Assembly: GCF_004362215.1 (NCBI RefSeq)
Contig: NZ_SNWR01000001.1
Coordinates: 2,172,001 to 2,236,000 of the forward strand
Reading direction: 5' to 3'
DNA length: 64,000 bases
DNA from: Paractinoplanes brasiliensis
Lineage (GTDB): Bacteria > Actinomycetota > Actinomycetes > Mycobacteriales > Micromonosporaceae
Each line of letters begins with the position of its first letter. The first letter of the stretch is position 1. A program made the position numbers and the translations under genes. Positions 51,134 to 60,576 of this stretch are shown piece after piece. The notes under the pieces are model-generated. The model had not been told where the DNA came from. It worked only from the letters and a program-made list of their open reading frames with translations, and did not search any database.

Positions 51134-52750
51134 ATGCTCCACGACGACGAATGGTGGCGTGACGCCGTCATCTACCAGGTCTATCCGCGCTCCTTCGCCG
51201 ACAGCGACGGTGACGGGATGGGCGACCTGCCCGGCATCACCGCCCGCCTGCGGCACCTGCGCGACCTCGGGGTCGACGCCGTCTGGCTGTCCCCGTTCTA
51301 TCCCTCGCCGCAACACGACGCCGGCTACGACGTGGCCGACTACCGCGGGGTCGACCCGCGCTTCGGCGAACTGGGCGACGCCGACAAGCTGATCGCCGAG
51401 GCGCACACCCTCGGCATGAAGATCATCGTCGACCTGGTGCCCAACCACACCTCCAGCGAGCACGCCTGGTTCCAGGCCGCGCTGGCCGCCGCCCCCGGCA
51501 GCTCCGAACGCGAGCGTTACATCTTCCGCGACGGCCAGGGCCCCGACGGCTCCGAGCCGCCGAACTCGTGGAAGAGCGTGTTCGGCGGCGACGCGTGGGA
51601 GCGGGTGCCCGACGGTCAGTGGTATCTGCACCTGTTCGACGTGAGCCAGCCCGACCTCAACTGGGGCAACCCCCAGGTGCGCGAGGAGTTCCTCGACGTG
51701 CTGCGGTTCTGGCTCGACCGCGGGGTCGACGGCTTCCGGGTCGACGTGGCGCACGGCCTGGTCAAGGAGGAGAACCTCGCCGACTGGACCAACACCAGCA
51801 CGATCCTGGGCGGCCTCGACCCGGCCGGCCCGCCCCCGCCCATGTGGGACCAGGAGGGCGTGCACGAGATCTACCGGTCGTGGCGGCGCCTGCTCGACCA
51901 GTATCCCGGCGGCCGCATCCTGGTGGCCGAGGCGTGGGTGGCCCCGGCGAGCCGGCTGGCCCGGTACGTACGCCCCGACGAGATGCACCAGGCGTTCAAC
52001 TTCCCGTACCTGGACGCCCCGTGGACACCGTCGGCGCTGCGCGCGGTGATCGACGAGTCGCTGACGGCCAACGACGCCGTGGGCGCACCCACCACCTGGG
52101 TGCTCTCCAACCACGACGTGGTCCGGCACGCCAGCCGGCTCGGCTTCCCGGTCGGCACCCCGCGGATGCCGGGCATCGGCACCGAGGACCCGCAGCCCGA
52201 CGCCGCGCTCGGCCTGCGCCGGGCCCGCGCGGCCACGCTGCTGATGCTCGCGCTGCCCGGCTCGGCCTACCTTTATCAGGGCGAGGAGCTGGGGCTGCCC
52301 GAGCACACCACGATGCCCGACGAGTTCCGGCAGGACCCGGCCTGGGAACGCTCGGGGCACGTGGAACGTGGGCGCGACGGCTGCCGGGTGCCGCTGCCGT
52401 GGGAGGCCGACGCACCCTCGTACGGGTTCGGTCCGGCCGAGGCGTCCTGGCTGCCGCAGCCGGCGTCGTGGGCCGAGTTCGCCCTCGACCGGCAGCAGGG
52501 CGTGGCCGGTTCCACGTGGGAGCTCTACCGCTCCGCGCTCGAGCTGCGCCACGAGCACCGGCTCGGCCGCGGCACGGTGACCTGGCAGGACGGCCCGTTC
52601 GCCTTCCGCAACGGCCACGTGCTCGTGGTGACCAACTTCGGGACCGCCCCGGTGGAGCTACCGCCCGGCGCCCGGGTCCTGCTGAGCAGTGAGCCTCTCG
52701 ACGGCGACGGCCGGGTTCCCTCCGACGTCACCGTGTGGGCCGCCCTCTAG
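51134..52750 (+). CDS. GH13 alpha-glucosidase
   Basis: A 538-residue glycoside hydrolase family 13 enzyme (oligo-1,6/alpha-glucosidase type): DAVIYQVYPRSFADSDGDGM, IVDLVPNHTSSEH, GFRVDVAHG (nucleophile D), ILVAEAWV (acid/base E), LSNHDVVRH (third catalytic D). It should split glucose off short alpha-glucosides in the cytoplasm. ATG 51134 or GTG 51128. Its 3' 93 bp overlap the converging MFS gene. Confidence 0.93.
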   Translation: MLHDDEWWRDAVIYQVYPRSFADSDGDGMGDLPGITARLRHLRDLGVDAVWLSPFYPSPQHDAGYDVADYRGVDPRFGELGDADKLIAEAHTLGMKIIVDLVPNHTSSEHAWFQAALAAAPGSSERERYIFRDGQGPDGSEPPNSWKSVFGGDAWERVPDGQWYLHLFDVSQPDLNWGNPQVREEFLDVLRFWLDRGVDGFRVDVAHGLVKEENLADWTNTSTILGGLDPAGPPPPMWDQEGVHEIYRSWRRLLDQYPGGRILVAEAWVAPASRLARYVRPDEMHQAFNFPYLDAPWTPSALRAVIDESLTANDAVGAPTTWVLSNHDVVRHASRLGFPVGTPRMPGIGTEDPQPDAALGLRRARAATLLMLALPGSAYLYQGEELGLPEHTTMPDEFRQDPAWERSGHVERGRDGCRVPLPWEADAPSYGFGPAEASWLPQPASWAEFALDRQQGVAGSTWELYRSALELRHEHRLGRGTVTWQDGPFAFRNGHVLVVTNFGTAPVELPPGARVLLSSEPLDGDGRVPSDVTVWAAL

Positions 52751-54124
52751 TTCGGCCGCGCGGGCCAGCAGGGCGGCGTGCGTGTCTTCCATGTCGCGCG
52801 CGACCGTCCTGCTGGCCAGCCAGAACATGACCCCGGTGGGGAGCCAGAAGAGCTGGAACGCGGCCAGGCCGACCGCGTAGTTGAGCGGGGGCGGGAAGGC
52901 ACCGGAGAGCCCGCGGAACGCCGCCGCGACCATGATGTTGCCGCCGGCCCGGCCGAAGCCGTTGACCAGGTTGCCGAGGCTGTAGACGGTGCCGCGGTGC
53001 TCGGGCGGGTTCACGTCGGCGATCAGGGCGAACCAGTTGGGCGAGTTGGCCGACGTGAGCATCAGCGCGAAGATCGCCACGGCCAGGCAGAGGCCGACGG
53101 TGGGCTCGGTGAACACCTGGGCCAGCACGGCGCGGACCACTCCGCCGGTGCCGACGCCGTCGGGCACGTCGATGCGCATCGGCACGAAGAACAGCACGAT
53201 GTAGAACGGCACGGCGGCCAGCACCCCGACCGCCGCGACCAGGGCCCGCCCCCGGGGCGTACGGCGTTGCAGGCGGTCGCCGACGAGCCCGCCGAGGATC
53301 GACAGGGCACCACCGGCCTGGAAGAGCGTGGCGAACACGCTGCCGATCACGATCGCCGTCCCGGCCGAGTAGCCCTGGTCCTCGGCGCGGGAGCGGAACA
53401 GCACCGGCAACCACACCAGCGAGCCCAGGGCGATCTGCGCGGTGCTGCCCTGCAGGATCAGCCAGATGTTGGTGCGCCGGCGCAGGATCAGCGGCAGGTG
53501 GTCGTGGTGGATGCGCTCGTCGTACTCGACCCCGGCCAGCTCGGGCTGGCTCTCGCCGCGTGGCACGTTGTAGGTGAACAGGTAGGCCACGGTCGCGACG
53601 CCGCCGGCCACCGCGGTGATCAGGAACGGCCGGCGCCAGTCGTCGTGTCCGATGAGGCCGCCCACCAGGGTGCCGCCCAGCGTGCCGACCCCCTGGGAGA
53701 GACCCCAGAAACTCATCACGAGCCCGCGCCGCTTGGGCGAGATGAGGTCGCTGACCACGGCGAAGCTGACCGAGGCGACGGCGCCGAGCCCGAACGCGGC
53801 GACCACCTGGCTGATCAGGAAGCTGGGGTAGCTGCCGGCCAGGCCGGACCAGGTGGTGCCGGCGACCCAGATCAGCGTGCCCGCGATCAGCACCGGCTTG
53901 CGGTCGGTGCGGTCACCCGCGTACGCGAAACCGATGGCCGCGACCGCGCTGATCAGGAACATGATCGTGGTGGCCAGCGCGATGTGGCCCTCGCCCACCC
54001 CGAACGCGTCGCCGATGCTGCCGTAGAGCGGCGGCACCAGGCCGATCGCGACGTTGTCGAGCGAGGCGAGGACCACGAACACCACGACGCTGTACGCGCG
54101 GTGGGCCGAGCCTCCCCTTCTCAC
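52658..54124 (-). CDS. MFS transporter in the xylose operon
   Basis: A 488-residue major facilitator protein with about 12 helices. Motif A appears as FAYAGDRTDRKPVLIAGTLI, with related DLISPKRRGLVMSFWGLSQG near helix 4. It begins 9 bp after xylB on the same strand, so is probably the third gene of the xylose operon and may import xylose or xylosides; the family alone does not prove this. The 31 C-terminal codons overlap the alpha-glucosidase gene. Confidence 0.88.
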   Translation of the reverse strand: MRRGGSAHRAYSVVVFVVLASLDNVAIGLVPPLYGSIGDAFGVGEGHIALATTIMFLISAVAAIGFAYAGDRTDRKPVLIAGTLIWVAGTTWSGLAGSYPSFLISQVVAAFGLGAVASVSFAVVSDLISPKRRGLVMSFWGLSQGVGTLGGTLVGGLIGHDDWRRPFLITAVAGGVATVAYLFTYNVPRGESQPELAGVEYDERIHHDHLPLILRRRTNIWLILQGSTAQIALGSLVWLPVLFRSRAEDQGYSAGTAIVIGSVFATLFQAGGALSILGGLVGDRLQRRTPRGRALVAAVGVLAAVPFYIVLFFVPMRIDVPDGVGTGGVVRAVLAQVFTEPTVGLCLAVAIFALMLTSANSPNWFALIADVNPPEHRGTVYSLGNLVNGFGRAGGNIMVAAAFRGLSGAFPPPLNYAVGLAAFQLFWLPTGVMFWLASRTVARDMEDTHAALLARAAELEGGPHGDVGGNPAVAVERLTAQQDPGAGR

Positions 54125-54133
54125 CCGGAAAGG

Positions 54134-55534
54134 TTAGCGGGGGCGGTCGATCACCGCGTCTCTGGCGGCCGCGTACTGCTCGCGGATCAGCGGCACGGGC
54201 TGGGCCTCGTACGTCTCGGGTTGCGCGGCCGACCACACGGGCGGCTCCTGGCCACCGCTCGCGACCCAGGCGGCCTGACGGGCGGCGCCGTCCGCGACGT
54301 ACTCGCCCGGCGGCGGCACCAGCACCGGCAACCCGAACAGCTCGGGGGCGATGCGCCGGACCGCCTCGCTGCGCGCGCCCCCGCCGACCAGAACGATGCG
54401 GTTGGCCGTGGCGCCGTTGGCGACCAGCGCGTCCAGCCCGTCGGCGAGCGCGCAGAGCATGCCCTCGACGGCGGCTCGGGCCAGGTGGGCCGGGTCCGAG
54501 GTCTTGAGCGTGAGGCCGTGGATCGCCCCGGTCGCATCCGGCCGGTTCGGCGTGCGCTCACCCTCCAGGTACGGGATGAGGACGAGCCCGTCGGCGCCGG
54601 CCGGGGCGCCCAGGGCCAGCTCGGACAGCCGGGCGTGGTCGACGCCGAGCAGCTTGGTCGCGGCGTCGAGCACACGGGCCGCGTTCAGCGTCACGACGAT
54701 CGGCAGGAACCGGCCGGTGGTGTCGGCGAACCCGGCCACCGTGCCGGTCGGGTCGTTGGGTGAGACGTCGGACGAGACGAACACCGTGCCGGACGTGCCG
54801 ATCGAGACGATCACGTCGCCGGTGCCGGCGCCGGTGCCGAACGCGGCCGCGGCGTTGTCGCCCGCCCCCGGCCCGAGTGGGGCGCCGTTGGGCAGGTGGC
54901 CGGCGACGCCCGTGGGGCCGAGCACCTCGGGGACGCCGATGACCCGGCCGAAGCCCAGCTCGAGCAGGTCGTGACGGTACTCGTTGGTCTTGGCCGACCA
55001 GTACAGCGTGCCGCTGGCGTCGCTGCGGTCGGTCTTGATCGTGCCGATGTCGGTCGACCCGGAGAGCTTCCAGGTCAGCCAGTCGTGCGGCAGGCAGACC
55101 GCAGCCACCCGAGCCGCGTTGTCCGGCTCGTTGCGGGCCAGCCAGCGCAGTTTCGTCAGGGTGAAGCTGGCGACCGGGACGATGCCGACCGCGTCGGCCC
55201 ACTTGTCGCCGCCGCCGAGCTCGGAGATGAGGTCGGCGGCCGCCCCGGCGCTGCGGGTGTCGTTCCACAGCAGCGCCGGGCGGACCACTTCGCCGTTCTC
55301 GTCGAGCACCACCATGCCGTGCTGCTGCCCGGCGACCGAGGCGGCGGCCACGTCGTCCAGGCCACCGGCCTCGTCGATCGCTTGTTGCAGCGCGGCCCAC
55401 CAGGCGTCCGGGTGCACCTCGGTGCCGTCCGGATGCGCGGCGCGGCCCTGCCGGACCAGCTTTCCGGTCTCCGCGTCGCGGATGACCACCTTGCAGGACT
55501 GGGTGGAGCTGTCGATCCCGGCTACGAGAGTCAT
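54134..55534 (-). CDS. xylB: Xylulokinase
   Basis: A 466-residue FGGY sugar kinase that phosphorylates D-xylulose at C5. Visible are the N-terminal ATP-loop GIDSSTQSCKVVIRDAETG, SVAGQQHGMVVLDENGEV, the substrate loop LLWNDTRS, GAGDNAAAAFGTG, and VLVGGGARSEAVRRIAPELF near the C-terminus. Linked to xylA upstream by a 16-bp gap. Length is normal. Confidence 0.95.
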   Translation of the reverse strand: MTLVAGIDSSTQSCKVVIRDAETGKLVRQGRAAHPDGTEVHPDAWWAALQQAIDEAGGLDDVAAASVAGQQHGMVVLDENGEVVRPALLWNDTRSAGAAADLISELGGGDKWADAVGIVPVASFTLTKLRWLARNEPDNAARVAAVCLPHDWLTWKLSGSTDIGTIKTDRSDASGTLYWSAKTNEYRHDLLELGFGRVIGVPEVLGPTGVAGHLPNGAPLGPGAGDNAAAAFGTGAGTGDVIVSIGTSGTVFVSSDVSPNDPTGTVAGFADTTGRFLPIVVTLNAARVLDAATKLLGVDHARLSELALGAPAGADGLVLIPYLEGERTPNRPDATGAIHGLTLKTSDPAHLARAAVEGMLCALADGLDALVANGATANRIVLVGGGARSEAVRRIAPELFGLPVLVPPPGEYVADGAARQAAWVASGGQEPPVWSAAQPETYEAQPVPLIREQYAAARDAVIDRPR

Positions 55535-55550
55535 GTCTTCCCTTTGGAGG

Positions 55551-56738
55551 TCAGTTGGCCCGGAGAACGTGGTCGATCATGAGCTGGTGGAGCTTGACGA
55601 AACCGTAGCCCTGGGCGCCGGCCGCGTCGACGTCGAAGTCCTCCCAGGCGCCCTTGTCGTTGAGCAGGTCCTGGTAGGTCTCGCCCGGGTTGAGGGTCGG
55701 GGTCTCCAGGTCGAGCACCTTGCTGGCACGCAGCGCCTCCTGCACGGCCGGGTCGGCCCGGAACGCCTGCGCACGCTCCTTGAGCAGCAGGTACATCCGC
55801 ATGTTGGCCTTGGCGGACTCCCAGACGCCGTCGAAGTCCTCGGTGCGCGACGGCTTGTAGTCGAAGTGCCGGGGGCCGTCGTACTTGGGGCCGCCGCCGA
55901 TCGGGCCGTTCTCGAGCAGGTCGACCAGCGAGAACGCGTTGAGCAGGTCGCCGTGGCCGAAGACCAGGTCCTGGTCGAACTTCACGCTGTGCTGACCGTT
56001 GAGGTCGATGTGGAACAGCTTCTTCTGCCACAGGGCCTGCGCGATGCCCTGGGTGAAGTTGAGGTTGGACATCTGCTCGTGGCCGACCTCGGGGTTGATG
56101 CCGAACAGCTCGGGGCGCTCGAGCTCGTAGGTGAACGCGATGGCGTGGCCGAGGGTCGGCAGCAGGATGTCGCCGCGGGGCTCGTTGGGCTTGGGCTCGA
56201 TGGCGAAGCGCAGGCCGTAGCCCTTGTCCTCGGAGTACTGCGCGACCAGGTTGAGGCCCTCGCGGTAACGGTCGAGCGCGGCGTTGATGTCCTTGGCCGC
56301 GTCGTACTCAGCGCCCTCGCGGCCGCCCCAGAGCACGAAGGTCTGCGCGCCCAGCTCGGCGGCGAGGTCGACCTGGCGCAGCACCTTGCGCAGCGCGTAC
56401 CGGCGGACCGAGCGGTCGTTGCTGGTGAACGCGCCGTCCTTGAACACCGGGTGGCTGAAGGTGTTGGTGGTGACCATCGGGACGACGATGCCGGTTTCCT
56501 CGAGCGCCTTCTTGAACCCGGCGAGGATGCCGTCGCGGGTCTGGGCGTCGGAGCCGAACGGGACGAGGTCGTCGTCGTGGAACGTGATGCCGTACGCGCC
56601 GATCTCGGCGAGCTTGTGCACGGCCTCGATCGGGTCGAGCACCCCGCGGGTGGCCGAACCGAACGCGTCCTGGGCCTGCCACCCGATGGTCCACAGGCCG
56701 AACGAGAACTTGTCTTCACGGGTGGGTTGGACCGACAC
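55551..56738 (-). CDS. xylA: Xylose isomerase
   Basis: A 395-residue class I (actinomycete-type) enzyme turning D-xylose to D-xylulose. Catalytic HDDDLVPFG (His and Asp), KPNEPRGD (metal-binding E/K), GHEQMSNLN and HIDLNGQ (metal ligands) are in place. Length is typical of the Streptomyces and Actinoplanes enzymes. Divergent from the ROK repressor; first gene of the xyl operon. Confidence 0.97.
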   Translation of the reverse strand: MSVQPTREDKFSFGLWTIGWQAQDAFGSATRGVLDPIEAVHKLAEIGAYGITFHDDDLVPFGSDAQTRDGILAGFKKALEETGIVVPMVTTNTFSHPVFKDGAFTSNDRSVRRYALRKVLRQVDLAAELGAQTFVLWGGREGAEYDAAKDINAALDRYREGLNLVAQYSEDKGYGLRFAIEPKPNEPRGDILLPTLGHAIAFTYELERPELFGINPEVGHEQMSNLNFTQGIAQALWQKKLFHIDLNGQHSVKFDQDLVFGHGDLLNAFSLVDLLENGPIGGGPKYDGPRHFDYKPSRTEDFDGVWESAKANMRMYLLLKERAQAFRADPAVQEALRASKVLDLETPTLNPGETYQDLLNDKGAWEDFDVDAAGAQGYGFVKLHQLMIDHVLRAN

Positions 56739-56760
56739 GGTTACCTCCAGGCAACATCTC

Positions 56761-56792
56761 GGATTTGTTTATTGGTTGAATTATTTGACGGC
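56761..56792. promoter_or_regulatory. Probable XylR operator between xylA and the ROK gene
   Basis: The 74-bp gap holds a distinctly AT-rich block with TTTGTTTATTGGTTGAATTA, unlike its GC-rich surroundings and typical of ROK/XylR operators with repeated TTG/TTT elements. It is placed to control both divergent promoters; xylose would release the repressor. Confidence 0.65.
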
Positions 56793-56812
56793 GGTGTGGC
56801 ATTGTCAAGGCC

Positions 56813-57943
56813 GTGAACGGCCGCATCATCAGTGCTTCCCGGGCCCCCGTCCGGCAATCGAGCGTGCGAGCCCACAATCTCGCGCTCGTGTTGCAGACGG
56901 TGGCGAACAGCGCAAACCGGCCGTCCCGGGCGGCGATCTCGAGTGCGACCGGGCTCACCCGGGCCACGGTTTCGGCGCTGGTCGACGACCTGATCGCGGG
57001 CGGGCTGCTCACCGAGGTGGACCCCACACCCCGTACGGGGGCCGGGCGGCCCGCCGCCGGCCTCGCGCTCGCCCCCGACGGCCCGGCCGGGCTCGGCCTC
57101 GAGATCAACGTCGACTACCAGGCCGCCTGCGTGGTCGACCTCTCGGGCGCCGTCCGCCACCGCATCGTCGAGCACGCCGACCAGCGGCCGCTCTCCCCCG
57201 GCGCGGCCCTGGCCGAGCTGAGCACCCTTGCCGAGCGGGCACGGGCGGCGGCCGAGGCCGACGGGCTGGTGCTGGCCGGGGCCGCGCTCGCCGTGCCCGG
57301 CCTGGTCGCCCCGGGCGGCCTCGTGCGGGTAGCGCCCAACCTCGGCTGGCAGGACGTGGACGTCCCGGCCCTGCTGCCGGCGCTCGCCGACCTGCCGATC
57401 ACGGTCGACAACGAGGCCAACCTGGCCGCGCTGGGCGAACTGCGGGCCGACGGCGCCGGGCCCAGCTTCGTCTACGTCTCCGGCGAGATCGGCATCGGCG
57501 CCGGCATCGTGCTCGACGGCGCCCTGTATCGCGGCGGCCGGGGCTGGAGCGGCGAGATCGGGCACGTCACGGTCCATCCCGACGGCCGGCCCTGCCGGTG
57601 CGGGGCGAACGGCTGCCTCGAGCAGTACGCGGGGCAGGAGGCCGTCGCGGCCGACCCCGACCTGGCCGCCGCCGCGCTCGGCATCGCCCTGGCCGCGGTG
57701 GTGAACCTGCTCGACCTGGAGGTGATCGTGCTCGGAGGCGGCTACGCGCCCAAGTTCGACCGGCTGCGGGAGGGCATCGAGGCCGAGCTACGCCGCCGGG
57801 TGCTGACGGCCGGGCTCGCCCCGGTGACGCTGCGCCCGGCCACGCTGGGCGCCGACGCGGCCATGCGCGGCGCCGCGGACGCGGTGATCCGCGGCGTGCA
57901 GGAGGACCCGGCGGCCTGGCTGACGCGGGCTCAGGCCGTCTGA
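56813..57943 (+). CDS. xylR: ROK-family transcriptional regulator (XylR)
   Basis: A 376-residue ROK repressor: N-terminal winged HTH (RAAISSATGLTRATVSALVD), sugar-kinase-like fold with EIGIGAGIVLDGALYRGGRG, and the zinc motif CRCGANGCLE. Between the zinc motif and LAAVVNLLDLEVIVLGGGYA the protein is about 30 residues shorter than most ROK regulators. Divergent from xylA, so it is the likely xylose-responsive repressor. Confidence 0.9.
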   Translation: MNGRIISASRAPVRQSSVRAHNLALVLQTVANSANRPSRAAISSATGLTRATVSALVDDLIAGGLLTEVDPTPRTGAGRPAAGLALAPDGPAGLGLEINVDYQAACVVDLSGAVRHRIVEHADQRPLSPGAALAELSTLAERARAAAEADGLVLAGAALAVPGLVAPGGLVRVAPNLGWQDVDVPALLPALADLPITVDNEANLAALGELRADGAGPSFVYVSGEIGIGAGIVLDGALYRGGRGWSGEIGHVTVHPDGRPCRCGANGCLEQYAGQEAVAADPDLAAAALGIALAAVVNLLDLEVIVLGGGYAPKFDRLREGIEAELRRRVLTAGLAPVTLRPATLGADAAMRGAADAVIRGVQEDPAAWLTRAQAV

Positions 57944-58428
57944 GCCGACGCTGAGCCGCTTTCCCCAGCGGAGCCGTTGCTTTCCCCGGCGGCCTCGGCG
58001 AACTCGGTCAGCCCCCGCAGCAGGGCGGCACGACCCCCGGAAGACATCTTTTCCAGTACGCCCGTGAGCGCGCGCCGCCGGATGTGCCGCAACTCGGCCA
58101 GCAGGGTGCGCGACGCCGGAGTCAGATAGAGCGCGATCTCGCGCCTGTCCGCCCGGCCCGGCACCCGCTCGACCAGGCCTGAGGCCACCAGGCGGTCACA
58201 GAGCCGGCTCGCCGACGAGAGCAGCATGCTCAGTTCGGCCGCCAGCCCACCGAGATTGAGGCCCTCGGCGCGCTCGACCGCCAGCAGGGCGTTGAGCTGC
58301 ACCGAGGACATGCGCGGCGTCACCTGCTCGCGGGCCACGTCCCACGCGAGCAGCAAGGCTTTCGCGGCGTCGTCGATCGCCGCGGCATGCATGGGGTCAG
58401 GCCCGTCCGGACCATGGTGAACGGCCAT
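57931..58428 (-). CDS. MarR-family regulator
   Basis: A 165-residue MarR protein: MSSVQLNALLAVERAEGLNL, LAAELSMLLSSASRLCDRLV, VPGRADRREIALYLTPASRT. Its last 13 bp overlap the xylR 3' end. ATG 58428 is the likely start. Target unknown. Confidence 0.88.
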   Translation of the reverse strand: MAVHHGPDGPDPMHAAAIDDAAKALLLAWDVAREQVTPRMSSVQLNALLAVERAEGLNLGGLAAELSMLLSSASRLCDRLVASGLVERVPGRADRREIALYLTPASRTLLAELRHIRRRALTGVLEKMSSGGRAALLRGLTEFAEAAGESNGSAGESGSASAQTA

Positions 58429-58624
58429 GGTGCAGCAGAGACTACTCGTACGGCCGGGTCTGTTCGAGAGAGTCGTCATTGATCGACAGGCTACTGACGG
58501 TCCGGCCGATTCTCACCGAGGCCGCACGGGTTTCGAGAAGCGAAGTTGTGCCTGGTGCACAACACGCAACGAGATCGGGGCCGCCACCAACGCGGTGACG
58601 GCCCCGACGGGAACTCCGAGACGG

Positions 58625-60415
58625 CTAGCTGCCGGCGGCGCCGGTGCGGCGGCCGATGGCCTCGACGAAGATGGTGCTCATCTTGGCCGGGTCCTTGGTG
58701 ACGAAGACACCGCCGGCGGGGGTCTCCTTCACGATCTGCTTGAGCTCGGCCTCGTCGACCTGGTCGCCGATGCCGATGATGACCAGACGGATCGGCTGCT
58801 TCGGGTCGTTGAGCCGCTTCAGCTCGGCCGTCAGCTGCTCGATCTTGATGCCGTCGGGGTTCTCGTTCTTGCCGTCGGTGAAGAGGATGACGGAGTTGAC
58901 CTTGCCGGGCTGCCAGGTCCGCTTCACCTCTTTGAAGCCGGCGAGCACGGTGTCGTAGAGACCGGTGTCGCCGTCCGGCTTCGGCACGATCTGGCTGATC
59001 GAGCCCTGCACCTGGTCCTTGCCCGACGCGAGCGGCGTGATCGGCACGATCTCCTTCCAGGGTCTCGTGCCGACCATCTGGGTCGAGAACAGCCACACGC
59101 CGACGGCCCACTTGTCGCTGAACATGTTCAGGCCGACGGCCGCCGCCTTGCGGGTCACCGCGGCCCGGGTCTGGTTGCCGGCGGTCGGCACCTTGGTGTT
59201 CATCGAGCCCGAGACGTCGAAGATCGCGAGCACCCGGCCGGGCTGCGTGATGGCCGTCCAGCTGCCGATCACCTGGCTGAGCGCGCTGGCGTCGAGGCCG
59301 GCCGCGGCGGTGCCGCCGTTCTGCTCGTTGCCGCCGACCGAGTTGCTGACGGGCGGGGACGCGTCGGGAGCGCCCAGCGGACGGGCGAAGCCGGAACCGA
59401 ACGAGCCGTCCGGCGCCCGCAGGCCGGCCGCGCCGAGAGCGTTCTTGAACGTGCCGCTGGCCAGCTGCGCCCGCAGCCCCGCGGCGGCCTGCTGCTTGGG
59501 CAGGTCGGTCTCGGGCATGATCGCGAACGGGTAGTCGAGCGGCATCGGGCTCGGCTCGAGGTAGAGCCCGACCAGCGGCACCGGCGGCTTGCCGGCGTTG
59601 AAGGCGACCACGTTCTGCTCCGAGATCGGCGCGGCGCTCAGGGCCTGGCCGATCTCGTTGGGGTCGGCCGAGCGGGGGAACCGCTCGATCAGCTCGTCCC
59701 GCAGGTTGGCGGCCTCGGTCGCGAGCCTCTGCAACGCCTTGACCTTGGTGGCCTGGCCCTCTTCGCCCCCACCGGCCGCCTGACCCAGGGCGAGCAGCCC
59801 GGACAGGCCCGCGGCGTCACGCTGCGGGTTGGCGATGCCGGCGTTCAGGCCGGAGTTGGTCAGCATCTGCTTGAGCAGCTGCGTCCAGCCCAGCTTCGCG
59901 TCCGGCCAGCCGATGTTCGCGGCGACCGGCTGCGGCATGGCCATGACGATCGGGCTCTGCGCGATCGGCTTGCCGTCGGAGGGCACAAAGCCGGGCGCCT
60001 CGGACTTGAGGCGCAGGATCCACGTCGAGGAGTCGGGGATCCACAGGTCGGGCACCTTGACGGCCTTGGCCGCGGTGCCGACCCCGGCCAGCTGCACCTT
60101 GTGCTCGCCGGCCACGGCGGCAGCCATGGTCGCGGAATTGACATCCTCGACGGCGACGGCGACACAGGTGCCGTCGACGTTGGCACCGGCCTGGACCCAG
60201 CGTTGCGCGACCTGGTCGATCGCGGGCGCGATCTCGGGGGTCGCCGCGACGGTCAACCGGATGGAACCGGAGCAACCGTCGTCGGAGAGCTGCTGGTATC
60301 CGAGGTAGGAGCCCGCCACCACGACGACAATTGCCATCGCAGCTCCGACGATGCCCGCTCCTCTTAAATTGAAGTTTCTACGATGGCGGCCTGACACGCG
60401 CTCTATAGTGCGCAC
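58625..60415 (-). CDS. Membrane-anchored VWA/solute-binding protein
   Basis: A 596-residue protein: N-terminal membrane anchor (IVGAAMAIVVVVAGSYLGYQ), a periplasmic-binding-protein-like domain (about 50-340) and a C-terminal von Willebrand A domain with MIDAS motif DVSGSMN (about residue 395), T in DGDTGLYD and D in ILFTDGKNENPDG. Metal-dependent adhesion to a ligand is expected. It lies just upstream of no other envelope gene; the conservon follows after the lactonase. Function unknown. Confidence 0.85.
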   Translation of the reverse strand: MRTIERVSGRHRRNFNLRGAGIVGAAMAIVVVVAGSYLGYQQLSDDGCSGSIRLTVAATPEIAPAIDQVAQRWVQAGANVDGTCVAVAVEDVNSATMAAAVAGEHKVQLAGVGTAAKAVKVPDLWIPDSSTWILRLKSEAPGFVPSDGKPIAQSPIVMAMPQPVAANIGWPDAKLGWTQLLKQMLTNSGLNAGIANPQRDAAGLSGLLALGQAAGGGEEGQATKVKALQRLATEAANLRDELIERFPRSADPNEIGQALSAAPISEQNVVAFNAGKPPVPLVGLYLEPSPMPLDYPFAIMPETDLPKQQAAAGLRAQLASGTFKNALGAAGLRAPDGSFGSGFARPLGAPDASPPVSNSVGGNEQNGGTAAAGLDASALSQVIGSWTAITQPGRVLAIFDVSGSMNTKVPTAGNQTRAAVTRKAAAVGLNMFSDKWAVGVWLFSTQMVGTRPWKEIVPITPLASGKDQVQGSISQIVPKPDGDTGLYDTVLAGFKEVKRTWQPGKVNSVILFTDGKNENPDGIKIEQLTAELKRLNDPKQPIRLVIIGIGDQVDEAELKQIVKETPAGGVFVTKDPAKMSTIFVEAIGRRTGAAGS

Positions 60416-60576
60416 CTGCGTACCCGAATGCCATATACGTTCGGGCGAAAGTTACTCGGATTGGGATTCTTGGCATCAAGTATCACCATCCGTAGTGAAG
60501 TCATTTCGATCAGTGGCGACCCGTGCCCGGATTGTCCCCGCGACCGCTATGATCACCATCTATCCCTTGTTGCGGG

